A stretch of 64,000 nt of DNA, taken from contig CAYNZP010000010.1 of the NCBI GenBank assembly GCA_964401835.1, forward strand, positions 35,886-99,885. The letters are read 5' to 3'. The notes under the pieces were generated by a model. The model ran no database searches. It was not told the DNA's origin and worked only from the letters and a program-made list of their open reading frames with translations. The stretch comes from CAYNZP01 sp964401835. GTDB taxonomy: Bacteria; Planctomycetota; Phycisphaerae; SM23-33. Position numbers and translations under genes: made by a program. Position 1 is the first letter of the stretch, and each line of letters starts with the position of its first letter. Shown here piece by piece: positions 56,093 through 64,000 of this stretch.

Positions 56093-56145
56093 TGAGCCGC
56101 GGTCGACGCTCAATCTGAGTGTTAATCGCGGCTCATTTCTTTTTA
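56093..56145 (+). terminator. Rho-independent terminator after the VIT/vWA gene
   Basis: TGAGCCGCG/CGCGGCTCA forms a 9-bp stem that encloses a second pairing (ACGCTCA with TGAGTGT), followed by TTTCTTTTTA. It lies about 20 nt past the stop. Confidence 0.85.
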
Positions 56146-56253
56146 TTAATTCAACTTATGCATCTTTTTCCATTAACTCTATTTGTTTAAAGGGGGGAGG
56201 TTTTGTATTATCAGGCTTTGTCTTTCGTGGACCATGGATGGCAGGAGATAACG

Positions 56254-57825
56254 GTGAGCGAGGATATCTATCACGAATGCGGAGTCGCAGCCCTTTATTG
56301 GCTGGACAAGGCCGCTGCCAAAGGCGGCCTGGCGAGTAAGTCCGTAAATGGCGGAAACGTAGCTGCGTTTGTTCCGTCGATGCTTCTGGATCTGCAGAAT
56401 CGCGGCCAGCTTGCAGCTGGGTTAAGCAGTTATAATCCCAAGCGTTCCCAGATTATCGACACCTATAAAGATATCGGCACGGTGAACGAAGCCTTCCGCA
56501 TGTCGCATCCGGCTAAGTACGAGGCGATTCTGAATGAATACGCCGGCAGGGCCGCCATCGGCCACACTCGATATGCGACTTGTGGCCAGGAGGACGCCCG
56601 CTACGCCCAGCCGTTCGAACGGCATCATGGACGGATGTGGAAGTGGTTCAGTTTCGCCTTTAACGGCAATCTTGCCAATTATTCCGATCTCCGCGCAAGG
56701 CTTCTGTCCAGACGCGATTACCATTTCTCGCTCGATACCGATACTGAAATACTCATGCATGAACTGGCTTATCGTCTCCGTGGCGACAAGAAGGCTGACC
56801 TGAAAAAAGTAATGTCAGGGATGAGCCGCAACTTTGACGGAGCCTATAACCTGGCATTCCTCGATGCGATGGGCCGGATGTTCGTCGCACGTGACCCACT
56901 TGGCCTTAGGCCGATGAGTTGGGCCGTCGAAGGCAGGCTCTTTGCTGCAGCAAGTGAGTCGGTGGCGCTGACGAACATGGGCTTTACGAAGATAAACCAC
57001 CTCGAGCCGGGCCAGATGGCGATAATCGAAGACGGCAAGCTGCGATTAGAGCATTTCGCCAAGCCCAACGGTTCCGCCAGATGTTTCTTTGAGTGGGTGT
57101 ATTTCTCCAACGTCGGAAGCACAATCGACGATATAAGCGTTTATATGAGCCGGGCAGAGTCTGGTGAAAGACTGGCCGAGAAGGAAGATCAGGAAATTGA
57201 CGACTCCTGCATTGTCGTGCCCGTGCCGGATACCGCCAAGGCGGCTGCTGATGCTTTCGCCTACAAAAAGAACATTCCATGTGTCGAGGGCCTGATTCGC
57301 AATCGATACATCGGCCGGACCTTCATCCAACCGAGCAAATCACGCGGCAGAAGCGCAAAGAGCAAATATACGCCCTTGCCGGCTGTCCTTAAAGGTAAGC
57401 GTGTTTTCCTGCTCGAAGATTCCATCGTTCGTTCGACCACCCTGGCGACGCTGGTAGATCAGATACTCACGCGGGGCAAGGCAAAGGAGGTTCACGTTCG
57501 CGTTGCCTGCCCGCCGATCGTCGCGCCGTGCTTCTACGGAATAGACATGTCCACGCTCGGTGAGCTTTTCGCCCCGAAATACATCGCAAAAAACTATAAA
57601 GGCGACCCTGACGCAAAAACTCTTAAGAAGATGGCCCGAAAGCTCGGTGTCAACAGCCTGAGATACCTGAGTGTAAAAGATCTTTGCGATTGTCTCCATT
57701 TGGGCAAAGACACCCTCTGCCTGGGCTGTGTGACTGGGCGATACCCCAGCAAGTGGGGAAACAAGCTCATGGCTTGTGCCAAAAGAAATCTTGCTAAAGG
57801 TCACTCGGGAAGGACTTACGAGTAG
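56254..57825 (+). CDS. purF: Amidophosphoribosyltransferase (PurF family)
   Basis: About 523 residues. It makes 5-phosphoribosylamine from PRPP and glutamine, the first step of purine synthesis. The nucleophile Cys of the glutaminase domain is near the start (YHECGVAAL). GHTRYATCGQEDARYAQPF and FNGNLANYSDLR belong to that domain, and the phosphoribosyl domain carries LLEDSIVRSTT (canonical DDSIVRGTT, so Gly to Ser and Asp to Glu). A Cys-rich end LCLGCVTGRYPSKWG is also typical. The start is a GTG at 56254 with AGGAG upstream; the frame runs further upstream without a good start. Divergence from typical PurF is notable, so a paralogue is possible. Confidence 0.87.
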   Translation: MSEDIYHECGVAALYWLDKAAAKGGLASKSVNGGNVAAFVPSMLLDLQNRGQLAAGLSSYNPKRSQIIDTYKDIGTVNEAFRMSHPAKYEAILNEYAGRAAIGHTRYATCGQEDARYAQPFERHHGRMWKWFSFAFNGNLANYSDLRARLLSRRDYHFSLDTDTEILMHELAYRLRGDKKADLKKVMSGMSRNFDGAYNLAFLDAMGRMFVARDPLGLRPMSWAVEGRLFAAASESVALTNMGFTKINHLEPGQMAIIEDGKLRLEHFAKPNGSARCFFEWVYFSNVGSTIDDISVYMSRAESGERLAEKEDQEIDDSCIVVPVPDTAKAAADAFAYKKNIPCVEGLIRNRYIGRTFIQPSKSRGRSAKSKYTPLPAVLKGKRVFLLEDSIVRSTTLATLVDQILTRGKAKEVHVRVACPPIVAPCFYGIDMSTLGELFAPKYIAKNYKGDPDAKTLKKMARKLGVNSLRYLSVKDLCDCLHLGKDTLCLGCVTGRYPSKWGNKLMACAKRNLAKGHSGRTYE

Positions 57826-57863
57826 CCTATAATGTTGCAGGCGAGATTTTAGAGGCAGATATC

Positions 57864-58382
57864 ATGGGAAATTCCAAAACGATATATAACCATCATTATC
57901 AAAAAGTTATGGAGGGCCTTACTTCACATGGCGTTTTGCTGGGCAGCTACGACGCCAAAGGCAAGCCGAATTTGATGACCATCGGATGGGGTGCGATGGG
58001 CTCGATCTGGGGAGTTGACACGTGGATGATTCTCGTCAGGCCAAGCCGCTATACTTACCAATGCATCGAGCATACGGGATGTTTCACAATTAACGTCCCG
58101 ACTGAAGATATGGGGATGATCTGTGCTCAGTGCGGATCGACCAGCGGAAAGGATATCGACAAGTTCGAGAAATTCGGCCTGACCCACAAAAAAGCTTTGT
58201 CAGTATTGGCTCCGGTCGTTGCTGAGTGCCCGATTGTTTACGAGTGCCAGGTGGTTCACAAAAGCGATATCCTGCCGGAAAAGCTGGCTGACGAAATAAT
58301 CACAGGTTCTTACATGGATGGAGATTTCCACCGAATTTACTTCGGCCGAATTCTTAAGGTTTACGAGCAAAACGACGAATAA
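57864..58382 (+). CDS. Flavin reductase-like FMN-binding protein
   Basis: A 172-residue protein with the split beta-barrel of the flavin reductase/flavoredoxin family. KVMEGLTSHGVLLGSYDAKGKPNLMTIGWG (about 14-43) and VRPSRYTYQCIEHTGCFTINVP are family-typical FMN-binding segments. Members act as flavoredoxins in anaerobes or as NAD(P)H-flavin reductases; the electron partner is not obvious here. AGGC lies before the ATG. It follows purF by 38 nt and may share its message. Confidence 0.85.
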   Translation: MGNSKTIYNHHYQKVMEGLTSHGVLLGSYDAKGKPNLMTIGWGAMGSIWGVDTWMILVRPSRYTYQCIEHTGCFTINVPTEDMGMICAQCGSTSGKDIDKFEKFGLTHKKALSVLAPVVAECPIVYECQVVHKSDILPEKLADEIITGSYMDGDFHRIYFGRILKVYEQNDE

Positions 58383-58397
58383 ATATTTCGGCTTGGC

Positions 58398-58859
58398 CTA
58401 GCTGACCTCGACGATCAGGTCCAACTCAACCGATGCGTTCAATGGAAGCTCCGCTGCACCAATCGCACATCGGGTATGTCTACCGACTCTGCCGAAAATT
58501 TCCACGAGCAGATCACTTGCAGCGTTTGCTACCTTGGCCTGTGCTGTGAAATTATCCGAGGAATTGACGAATACATTAAGCCTTACCACTTGAGAGACTC
58601 TGTCCAGACTGCCAGTTTGGGCTGCGATTGCCGAAAGCGCATTCAAGACGCACTGACGGGCAGCTTCAGCGGCCTTTTCCGTAGATATCTCCATGGGAAC
58701 TTTGCCGGCTGCGACTAATTGCCCATCTTTGAGCGGAATCTGGCCGGCGGTGAAAATGAGATTTCCCGTGCGGATTGCGGGTACATATGCGCCGACGGGT
58801 TTAGGCGGCTCGGGAAGTTCAACTCCCAGTTTCTTGAGGTTCTCCAGGGGTGTCGTCAT
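58398..58859 (-). CDS. RidA/YjgF family protein
   Basis: A 153-residue protein of the RidA superfamily: FTAGQIPLKDGQLVAAGKVPMEIS and GRHTRCAIGAAELPLNASVELDLIVEV, with the arginine that in RidA binds the imine substrate. RidA hydrolyses reactive enamines and imines formed by PLP enzymes, although subfamilies differ. Its ATG lies inside the end of scpA, a 41-nt overlap on the same strand, so it is probably translated from the same message. Cytoplasmic. Confidence 0.88.
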   Translation of the reverse strand: MTTPLENLKKLGVELPEPPKPVGAYVPAIRTGNLIFTAGQIPLKDGQLVAAGKVPMEISTEKAAEAARQCVLNALSAIAAQTGSLDRVSQVVRLNVFVNSSDNFTAQAKVANAASDLLVEIFGRVGRHTRCAIGAAELPLNASVELDLIVEVS

Positions 58860-59703
58860 TTTCTAATTCGCTATCTTGTGATAAATTTGCTGATTCAGCC
58901 TCAGCCGGCTTTTGCGAAACATATTTGCCTAAATCTTGGTCCTGAGGCTCATCAGCTGATGCTTGCTCCTCAGGTGGTTCATCATTGGGGAATATACGAA
59001 TCTCGCTGAAAATTTCTTCCTGGCGGGCACGAATTTTTTTCTGCCGCATCAATTCCAGCATCGCCAAAAACAGGCCTACGACTTCGCTCTTACTTGTCCT
59101 GCCCTCAAAGACTTTCGAAAAGGTCAGCGAGCCTTCCCGACCCAAACGATCCATAATGTCAACTGCATGCAGCTCGATAGGCGTGTCATCATAAACTACG
59201 CCGTGTTCGGTAATCTGCTGCCCGATAGACTCCATCAAGCCGCCGAACGCATCTACGAGGTGCCATATCTGGACGTCTTCAAGCTCCAAATCACGCTGGT
59301 CTGTCTCGGGAAGGATAGGTCTGCGGGGGAACTTCTGCTTTTGAATTTCCTTTGCGTCGTATAGGTCGCCCGCAGCGTCCTTGAAAGACTTATATTCCAG
59401 AAGCTGGCGGACCAATTCACTTCGGGGGTCGATGCCCGCTTCATCATTTTCCGGATCGTCAATCTCAGGAGTAGGCAGCAGCATTCGTGTTTTAATCTCT
59501 ATCAGCGTCGCTGCCAAAACCATAAAGTCGCCAACGATGTTTGGGTCTATCTCCTGCAGAAGCTCTACGTGCTTTACATACTGCTGAGTAATGTGTGCGA
59601 CAGGAATGTCGTATATGTCTACTTCATCCCTGCGGATTAGGTAGAGCAGCAGGTCCAGCGGGCCGTTGTATATGTCAAGATTTACTCGGTAGTTGTTTTT
59701 CAT
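58819..59703 (-). CDS. scpA: Segregation and condensation protein ScpA
   Basis: A 294-residue kleisin that bridges the SMC heads in the bacterial condensin. It opens with VNLDIYNGPLDLLLYLIRRDEVDIYDIPVAHIT, the strongly conserved N-terminal SMC-binding helix region. ADLVLAATLIEIKTRMLLP (here DFMVLAATLIEIKTRMLLP) and the middle acidic linker follow. The C-terminal winged-helix region (EVVGLFLAMLELMRQKKIRARQEEIFSEI) is followed by an acidic tail of about 45 residues. scpB and smc are not in the window. Its end overlaps the RidA-like gene. Confidence 0.94.
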   Translation of the reverse strand: MKNNYRVNLDIYNGPLDLLLYLIRRDEVDIYDIPVAHITQQYVKHVELLQEIDPNIVGDFMVLAATLIEIKTRMLLPTPEIDDPENDEAGIDPRSELVRQLLEYKSFKDAAGDLYDAKEIQKQKFPRRPILPETDQRDLELEDVQIWHLVDAFGGLMESIGQQITEHGVVYDDTPIELHAVDIMDRLGREGSLTFSKVFEGRTSKSEVVGLFLAMLELMRQKKIRARQEEIFSEIRIFPNDEPPEEQASADEPQDQDLGKYVSQKPAEAESANLSQDSELENDDTPGEPQETGS

Positions 59704-59717
59704 GTAATAGCAATCAT

Positions 59718-60695
59718 CTAGCGGCTCGTCAAAATCCCTGCGGCGCTGTGGACACGCTGCATTGTTGCTTCGGCTACCTTACGTGCCTTGCGGCCGCCTT
59801 CTTTCAGGATGTCGCTAACGGTGTCGGGGTCTTTTTCCAACTCCTGGTATTTCTCGCGGTTTTCGGCGAATAGTTCGTTTATAAGCTCAGCCAGGTGTTT
59901 CTTGGCATGGCCGTAGCCGTAACCACCATTGCGATATTGAGCAGCGATTTCTTCCGCCTCCTCGTTCGTGATGAAAAGCTTCAGTAGCGCGAAAACATTG
60001 CACTGTTCTGGGCTTTTGGGTTCTTCAAGCGGGGTAGAGTCGGTAACAATCTGCGAGCAGCGTTTTTTTGTCTGCTTGGGTGTCTGGAAAATCTCGATAG
60101 TATTGTCATAACTCTTGGACATCTTCTGGCCGTCGATACCGGGGACGATCGCCACTTCCGATACGATGTAGGGCTCGGGCATGACGAATACCTCCTGGCC
60201 GTAAGCACGGTTGAACTTGCCGGCGATGTCGCGAGTTATCTCTATGTGCTGTTTCTGGTCGGCCCCTACAGGAACCTTCTGGGAATCGTAAATAAGGATA
60301 TCCGCAGCCTGCAAAACAGGATAGTCGAACAGTCCCATGTTGGGAGCGATTCCCCTGGCGATTTTGTCTTTATAACTGGTGGCCTTTTCCATCTGGCTGA
60401 GGGGGCAGACGGTGTTGAGCATCCAACAAAGTTCGGTTACTTCGGGTACGTCGGACTGGAGAAAGAAGACGCTTTTTTCCGGGTCGATTCCCAGGGCGAG
60501 ATATGACATTGCCAAGTGAAGAGTTATGTCTTCGAGCTCTTTTTTGTCCTGCAGGCTGGTCAGTGCGTGGTAGTTGGCGATGAAATAGAAGCATTCATTG
60601 CCTTCCGCCTGAAATTTCAGGTATTGGCGGATAGCACCGAAATAGTTGCCAATGTGCAGTCTGCCCGAAGGTTGTATTCCACTTAATACTCTCAT
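59718..60695 (-). CDS. trpS: Tryptophanyl-tRNA synthetase
   Basis: A 325-residue class I synthetase. The HIGH-type motif reads GRLHIGNYFGAI (about 11-22) and the KMSKS motif is GQKMSKSYDNT (about 193-203), both intact. GADQKQHIEITRDIA is the Trp-site helix. The length matches bacterial TrpRS. scpA follows 14 nt downstream on the same strand. Confidence 0.97.
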   Translation of the reverse strand: MRVLSGIQPSGRLHIGNYFGAIRQYLKFQAEGNECFYFIANYHALTSLQDKKELEDITLHLAMSYLALGIDPEKSVFFLQSDVPEVTELCWMLNTVCPLSQMEKATSYKDKIARGIAPNMGLFDYPVLQAADILIYDSQKVPVGADQKQHIEITRDIAGKFNRAYGQEVFVMPEPYIVSEVAIVPGIDGQKMSKSYDNTIEIFQTPKQTKKRCSQIVTDSTPLEEPKSPEQCNVFALLKLFITNEEAEEIAAQYRNGGYGYGHAKKHLAELINELFAENREKYQELEKDPDTVSDILKEGGRKARKVAEATMQRVHSAAGILTSR

Positions 60696-60931
60696 AGTGC
60701 GACGAATTTAGGTTAGTAAGGCTGAACTGTCAAGCAGGCGATGAGTTTTTGGCATTTGGCAACAACCAATAACAGTTATTGGTGGTTGGAGTTACGTAGC
60801 AATAAAGTTGGAAGCAAGCCGCATTCAGTTTTTAGAAATATTCGAACATTGCCCTTAATTGCTCCTTTAGGAACACCCTCCAAATTTGTTAAAATCAGCT
60901 ATCGCAAATTCTCATTTCAGGGAGACTCGCC

Positions 60932-61858
60932 ATGGATAGCGAACTGTTCGATCATAGCTTCACTCGTAGGTATTTCCTAAAACTCTCAGCTGCCGGTGCG
61001 GTTGCTTTAATGTTACCGGGTAGACGTCTTTTCGGGGCTGCAGCCCAGGAGGCGACCGATGTCTGGGTTTTCCACGGCAAAGATAAATATGCCCTGATGG
61101 GCAAGGCTATGGAAACCATTTTTGAAAACGGGGGGCTTGGTAAAAATGTCAAGAACGTCGCCCTAAAGGTAAATGCCGCCTGGGCCCGCACGCCACAGCA
61201 GGGGGCCAACACGCACCCGGCCCTTGTCGATGCTTTTCTGGAAAAGACGTTGGCTTCCGGCGTAAAGGAAGTCGTGCTTCCCGAGCATTCATGCAGGCCG
61301 GCACGTGAGTCGTTTCCTCGCAGCGGGATATTGACCGTGGTCGAAAAACATGGGCAGAAGATGATAGATTTGGGGGAAACGAAGAGCTTTGAAAATGCGG
61401 AGCTGGCCAGGGCGAAAAATCTCAAAACGGTGAAAGTGGCGGCGGAGTTTCTCGAAGCCGACGCGATTGTGAATATTCCAGTAGCCAAACATCACAGCGC
61501 AGCTAAACTTACCATGGCGATGAAAAACTGGATGGGGTCGGTCGAAGACAGGGGATACTGGCATCGAAACGGTCTGCATCAGTGCATAGCCGATTTTTCG
61601 ACATTCATCAAACCGACATGGACCATCATAGACGCAACGCGAATCATGATGGATAGCGGCCCGCAAGGCCCGGCAAAGAAGGTCAAAAAACCAGATCTGC
61701 TGATTGTTTCGAGAGACCAGGTCGCGGCGGACGCATACACCTCACAGCTGTTCCATCCATCAGTAGACGAAATTAAGTACCTGCGAATTGCTCGCGATAT
61801 GAAGATTGGCCAGACGGATATATCCAGAATGAACGTTCGCAAAGTCGAGGTCGCCTGA
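60932..61858 (+). CDS. DUF362 domain protein with Tat signal
   Basis: A 308-residue protein beginning with a twin-arginine signal (TRRYFLKLSAAGAVALMLPG), so exported folded, probably with a cofactor. The body matches DUF362-type proteins: ALKVNAAW, a conserved VNIPVAKHHSAAKLTMAMKNWMGSVEDR block and a final RVDQVAADAY-like stretch (here VSRDQVAADAYTSQL). DUF362 proteins are often paired with ferredoxin-like iron-sulfur proteins, as here: the next gene starts in a 1-nt TGATG-like overlap (TGA/ATG). No reaction is established. GGGAGA precedes the ATG. Confidence 0.82.
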   Translation: MDSELFDHSFTRRYFLKLSAAGAVALMLPGRRLFGAAAQEATDVWVFHGKDKYALMGKAMETIFENGGLGKNVKNVALKVNAAWARTPQQGANTHPALVDAFLEKTLASGVKEVVLPEHSCRPARESFPRSGILTVVEKHGQKMIDLGETKSFENAELARAKNLKTVKVAAEFLEADAIVNIPVAKHHSAAKLTMAMKNWMGSVEDRGYWHRNGLHQCIADFSTFIKPTWTIIDATRIMMDSGPQGPAKKVKKPDLLIVSRDQVAADAYTSQLFHPSVDEIKYLRIARDMKIGQTDISRMNVRKVEVA

Positions 61859-63073
61859 TGAAGAGCTTCGCAGTTGCCCGCTGGTGTGTGCGAGTTTTGG
61901 TGTTGGTAGGCGCTTTGTTTTTTGCACTTGGCGGGCCTTTGCTGCCATCTATAAAGCAGGTCTTGCCGGGGTGGGAAGGGCGGATACTGCCGGTTTTGAG
62001 CCCTCTGGTGGCACTTTCCGAAGCAATCGCACAAAGAAGCTGGTATCTAGGAATCTTTTGGCTGGCGCCTCCGTTGGCGATTTTCCTACTGGCAACCTGG
62101 CGGGGCCGTTGGTTTTGCCGATGGATATGTCCAACCGGGACGTGTTATTCTGTTGCCGCAAAGATAAGTCCCCGCAAAACTCGTCTCCGTTTACTGAAAT
62201 GGCGAATTTCTCCAACCATTTTTTACGCGATTTTGTTTTCTTCTATTCTCGGCGTAACTCAGTTTCTTTCTCTCGACCCGCTTTCTTCGTTTACCAGACT
62301 CACCAGCAGGGCGGCATCGCTTGCAGCCTGGGTTCCCGGCGCTGTTGTGCCGGCGTTTTTGATTTCTGGGCCTGTTTCAGCCGATGCTCTGGTGCAGTCA
62401 TGTTTGTCCGCTGGGATACATTTTTGACTTGTCGCACTGCCTTTGTCGTAAGCCGCAAAAGGTACTTCTGCAAGACCGGCGACAAATTCTTCTTGGTCTG
62501 CTCGTCGGCATACCGGCAGCTATGATTTTGCCAAAGTTTTTTAAAAGAAAAACTCCCCCAATCCTGCCGCCCGGGGCTAAAAACCCAGAGCACTTTGCAG
62601 CTACCTGCACTCGCTGCTACGCCTGCATCGGAGTTTGTCCGACTCGAATAATTACTGTAAAAGTCCGCGGTAGCCTGGGCGAAATTTTCGCTCCGGAAAT
62701 CGACCTCAGTGCCGGCCATAAAGTCTGCGAAGAAGGTTGCAACGCTTGCAGCCAGGTTTGCCCCACAGGTGCGATTGCCGCTCTTACGCTAAAGCAGAAA
62801 CAGCATCGCCAGATCTCGCGTGCCAAAGTCATAAGAAAAGACTGCATTGCCTGGGAAGATAATCAGGTCTGTATGGTTTGCGACGAGTACTGCCCCTATA
62901 ACGCTATCGACGCTCTTTATCGGCCGGAGGATAAATATAAAGACGTTCCGTTGCCGAAAATTTCTTCCGACCGCTGTCGGGGTTGCGGTTACTGCAAAAA
63001 ACACTGTGTCTCACTCGCTCCCGGCAAGGCCATCGCAATACTGCCGATTGAAGAGCAAACTGTCGCTGGATAA
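61858..63073 (+). pseudogene. NapH-like polytopic ferredoxin-type protein, frame changed at about 62384
   Basis: The sequence encodes one recognisable NapH/MauN-type protein in two frames. Frame one (61858-62427, 189 residues) supplies about four membrane helices and the first cluster motif RGRWFCRWICPTG. The continuation, from 62384 in the -1 frame (230 residues), supplies the second motif WCSHVCPLGYIF, one helix, and a ferredoxin part (CTRCYACIGVCP, CNACSQVCP, CMVCDEYCP, CRGCGYCKKHC). Normal family members carry both CxxxCP motifs in one chain, so a base appears lost between 62363 and 62427. Error, genuine mutation, or a coupled restart at ATG 62384 are all possible. The role is likely electron transfer with the DUF362 partner. 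Confidence 0.72.
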
Positions 63074-63107
63074 AAAAACGGGCGACCAGAGCGTGGCCAC
63101 CCGTTTT
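63072..63107. terminator. Bidirectional terminator between the NapH-like gene and the convergent lipoprotein
   Basis: The stem ACGGGCGACCA/TGGCCACCCGT (11 pairs, two mismatched) is bounded by an A run on the left and T run on the right, so it can end transcripts from both sides. Confidence 0.75.
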
Positions 63108-63136
63108 TCGATTTGTTTTCAAACAGCTGCTAAGGT

Positions 63137-63505
63137 TTATTCTACTACTTCTTTGGCTTTTTCCTTAAGCTGCTTGGCATAGATTTCCATCCGCTCGGTA
63201 AGGGCCGATACCGAGTCTTTTATCTCGTCAATATCAGCAGTTAGGCCCTTGGCCTTGTCGCCGGTCAATTCCGTAATCGGAATTTCCTTCAGCTCATCTG
63301 CCAGCTTCTTGACTTCTTCTTCCTTTTCAGCAAGAGCGTCTTTGTAAACTTCCACCATCTCTTCGAGTTCGTCGACGTCCATTTCGGCGGCTTCGGCCTT
63401 GACGTCCTCGATGGGTTTGGTCTCGTCGGCCTTTTTGGCGCAGCCAGGCATGACCAAAGCACAGCATAAAAGAACAGCCACAACTGTAAGTAATCTGATC
63501 TTCAT
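63137..63505 (-). CDS. Small coiled-coil lipoprotein
   Basis: A 122-residue protein with a lipoprotein signal peptide (MKIRLLTVVAVLLCCALVMPGC, lipobox Cys at about 22). The mature part is almost all charged and helical, rich in Glu/Lys heptads (about 35-120), suggesting a coiled coil or spacer in the periplasm, like small Lpp- or YajI-type lipoproteins. No known domain. Transcribed alone, with terminators on both sides. Confidence 0.75.
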   Translation of the reverse strand: MKIRLLTVVAVLLCCALVMPGCAKKADETKPIEDVKAEAAEMDVDELEEMVEVYKDALAEKEEEVKKLADELKEIPITELTGDKAKGLTADIDEIKDSVSALTERMEIYAKQLKEKAKEVVE

Positions 63506-63763
63506 AGTGTTCTCCTTTCAGATACCTTAAGACGGCCCGATTTGAAAAGTTATATTTGCATAGCCCCCGCGGGACTTTTTCTTTTTACTTCTCAACGCTT
63601 TTTTAAGCACCGCCCTGAAATGAATTTAGCTGTGCTACCAATAGTCTAGGCCCCAAGATTGCCCCGTTCAAGTCATTAGTTATTGTTTTATGGAGAATTA
63701 TATAACCACAAAGCTAAAATACCAAAAAATGGGCGTGAAGTTTTGGCGTTTCGATTATTCCAA

Positions 63764-63806
63764 TAAAAAACGAACGCCGTTGCTTTGAAAGCAACGGCGT
63801 TCGAAA
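63764..63806 (-). terminator. Rho-independent terminator after the cold-shock gene
   Basis: Read on the minus strand, a near-perfect palindrome (CGAACGCCGTTGCTTT with AAAGCAACGGCGTTCG, 16 nt per arm around one central base) is followed by TTTTTTATT. It begins about 20 nt after the cold-shock stop codon. Confidence 0.93.
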
Positions 63807-63826
63807 GATTGTATATCCGTATAGGA

Positions 63827-64000
63827 TTAACCTTTTTGTACGTTGATTGCCTTGGGGCCTTTTTCGCCCTGGGTCAGCTCAAATGTAACCGTCTCACCTT
63901 CGGTGAGCGACTTGAAGCCTACGCCCTGGATGTCGCCGAGATGGACGAATGCGTCTGTGCCATCTTGAGCTGTAATAAACCCAAAACCCTTGGAATCTTT
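63827..64000 (-). CDS. Cold-shock domain protein (5' end outside window)
   Basis: The visible 57 C-terminal residues of a CspA-type protein: KGFGFITAQDGTDAFVHLGD carries the RNP-1 (KGFGFI) and RNP-2 (DAFVHL) RNA-binding motifs, and the end is TFELTQGEKGPKAINVQKG. About eight N-terminal residues lie beyond the window edge. These single-domain proteins bind RNA and single-stranded DNA and act as chaperones of nucleic acids. A strong terminator lies just downstream, so the gene is its own unit. Which cold-shock paralogue it is cannot be told. Confidence 0.93.
   Translation of the reverse strand, partial: KDSKGFGFITAQDGTDAFVHLGDIQGVGFKSLTEGETVTFELTQGEKGPKAINVQKG

Noticed and set aside
61884..62525. 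A third overlapping frame across the NapH-like gene
   Set aside because: It has no family motif, while the other two frames jointly encode clear cluster motifs.
63506..63763. A small gene between the coiled-coil lipoprotein and the cold-shock terminator
   Set aside because: No open frame with a start codon and protein-like sequence was seen; only A/T-rich sequence is present.

Overview
The window reads as chromosomal DNA of a diderm, probably anaerobic bacterium of the Planctomycetota, most likely class Phycisphaerae. This is an inference from the gene mix, not from a marker search. The pointers are a PEP-CTERM anchored exported protein, lipopolysaccharide-core genes, a topoisomerase VI A subunit of the kind better known from archaea, the siroheme-dependent heme route (AhbC/AhbD), a VIT/vWA secreted protein, McsA/McsB, and a CdsA with an eroded signature. 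Most of the window is ordinary, densely packed, vertically inherited-looking housekeeping sequence. I saw no insertion sequence, integrase, phage module, CRISPR array or rRNA.

Layout. 1-3.9 kb: HD-GYP signalling protein (cut by the window edge), a decayed yggS tail, a DJ-1/PfpI protein, tRNA-Ala(CGC), and a DUF47/PiT phosphate uptake pair. 4-7.3 kb: ahbC-ahbD and a TPR lipoprotein. 7.4-8.7 kb: rnpA-yidD and a LOG-family protein. 8.9-13.5 kb: a lipoprotein followed by a tightly coupled envelope operon (waaF, a WaaP-like kinase, a GT4 glycosyltransferase, plsY). 13.5-18.3 kb: a minus-strand run hemB, NUDIX-like gene, QueD-like gene, mcsA, mcsB, TIM-barrel gene. 18.4-22.9 kb: an amino-acid permease fused to a PTS EIIA domain, a purine permease, and a PDZ metalloprotease. 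23-25.3 kb: nrdR, an ATP-cone protein and top6A. 25.3-27.3 kb: a second phosphate pair (PhoU plus Na/Pi cotransporter). 27.5-37.7 kb: polA, an acyl-CoA ligase, cdsA, a cation/proton antiporter with two EIIA domains, uppS, purA. 37.7-38.3 kb: an intergenic region holding a strongly structured RNA candidate. 38.3-43.8 kb: a hybrid histidine kinase with a response regulator, a lipoprotein, guaB. 43.9-49.4 kb: bioF, a UPF0175 protein, coaE, rho, gph and a homocysteine methyltransferase-like gene. 49.4-58.9 kb: a TPR protein, the PEP-CTERM protein, glyS, the VIT/vWA protein, purF, a flavin reductase, ridA-like. 58.8-64 kb: scpA, trpS, a DUF362/ferredoxin-oxidoreductase pair (the second gene frameshifted), a small coiled-coil lipoprotein and a cold-shock gene running off the edge.

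How the genes work together. Purine supply is spread across the window (purA, guaB, purF, a purine permease). Tetrapyrrole synthesis appears twice: hemB at the start of the pathway and ahbC/ahbD at its anaerobic end. Envelope building is represented by the LPS-core operon, plsY, cdsA and uppS. Phosphate is served by two unrelated transporters, each directly preceded by its own PhoU-like regulator. Two transporters carry C-terminal EIIA domains, which suggests control of transport by a phosphotransferase relay instead of sugar uptake.

The observations I would follow first are: the nrdR / ATP-cone / top6A cluster, in which the Spo11-like subunit has no adjacent GHKL (Top6B) partner; the approximately 90-nt three-way-junction RNA candidate at 37944-38033; the permease-EIIA fusions; and the single-base frame change inside the NapH-like gene.
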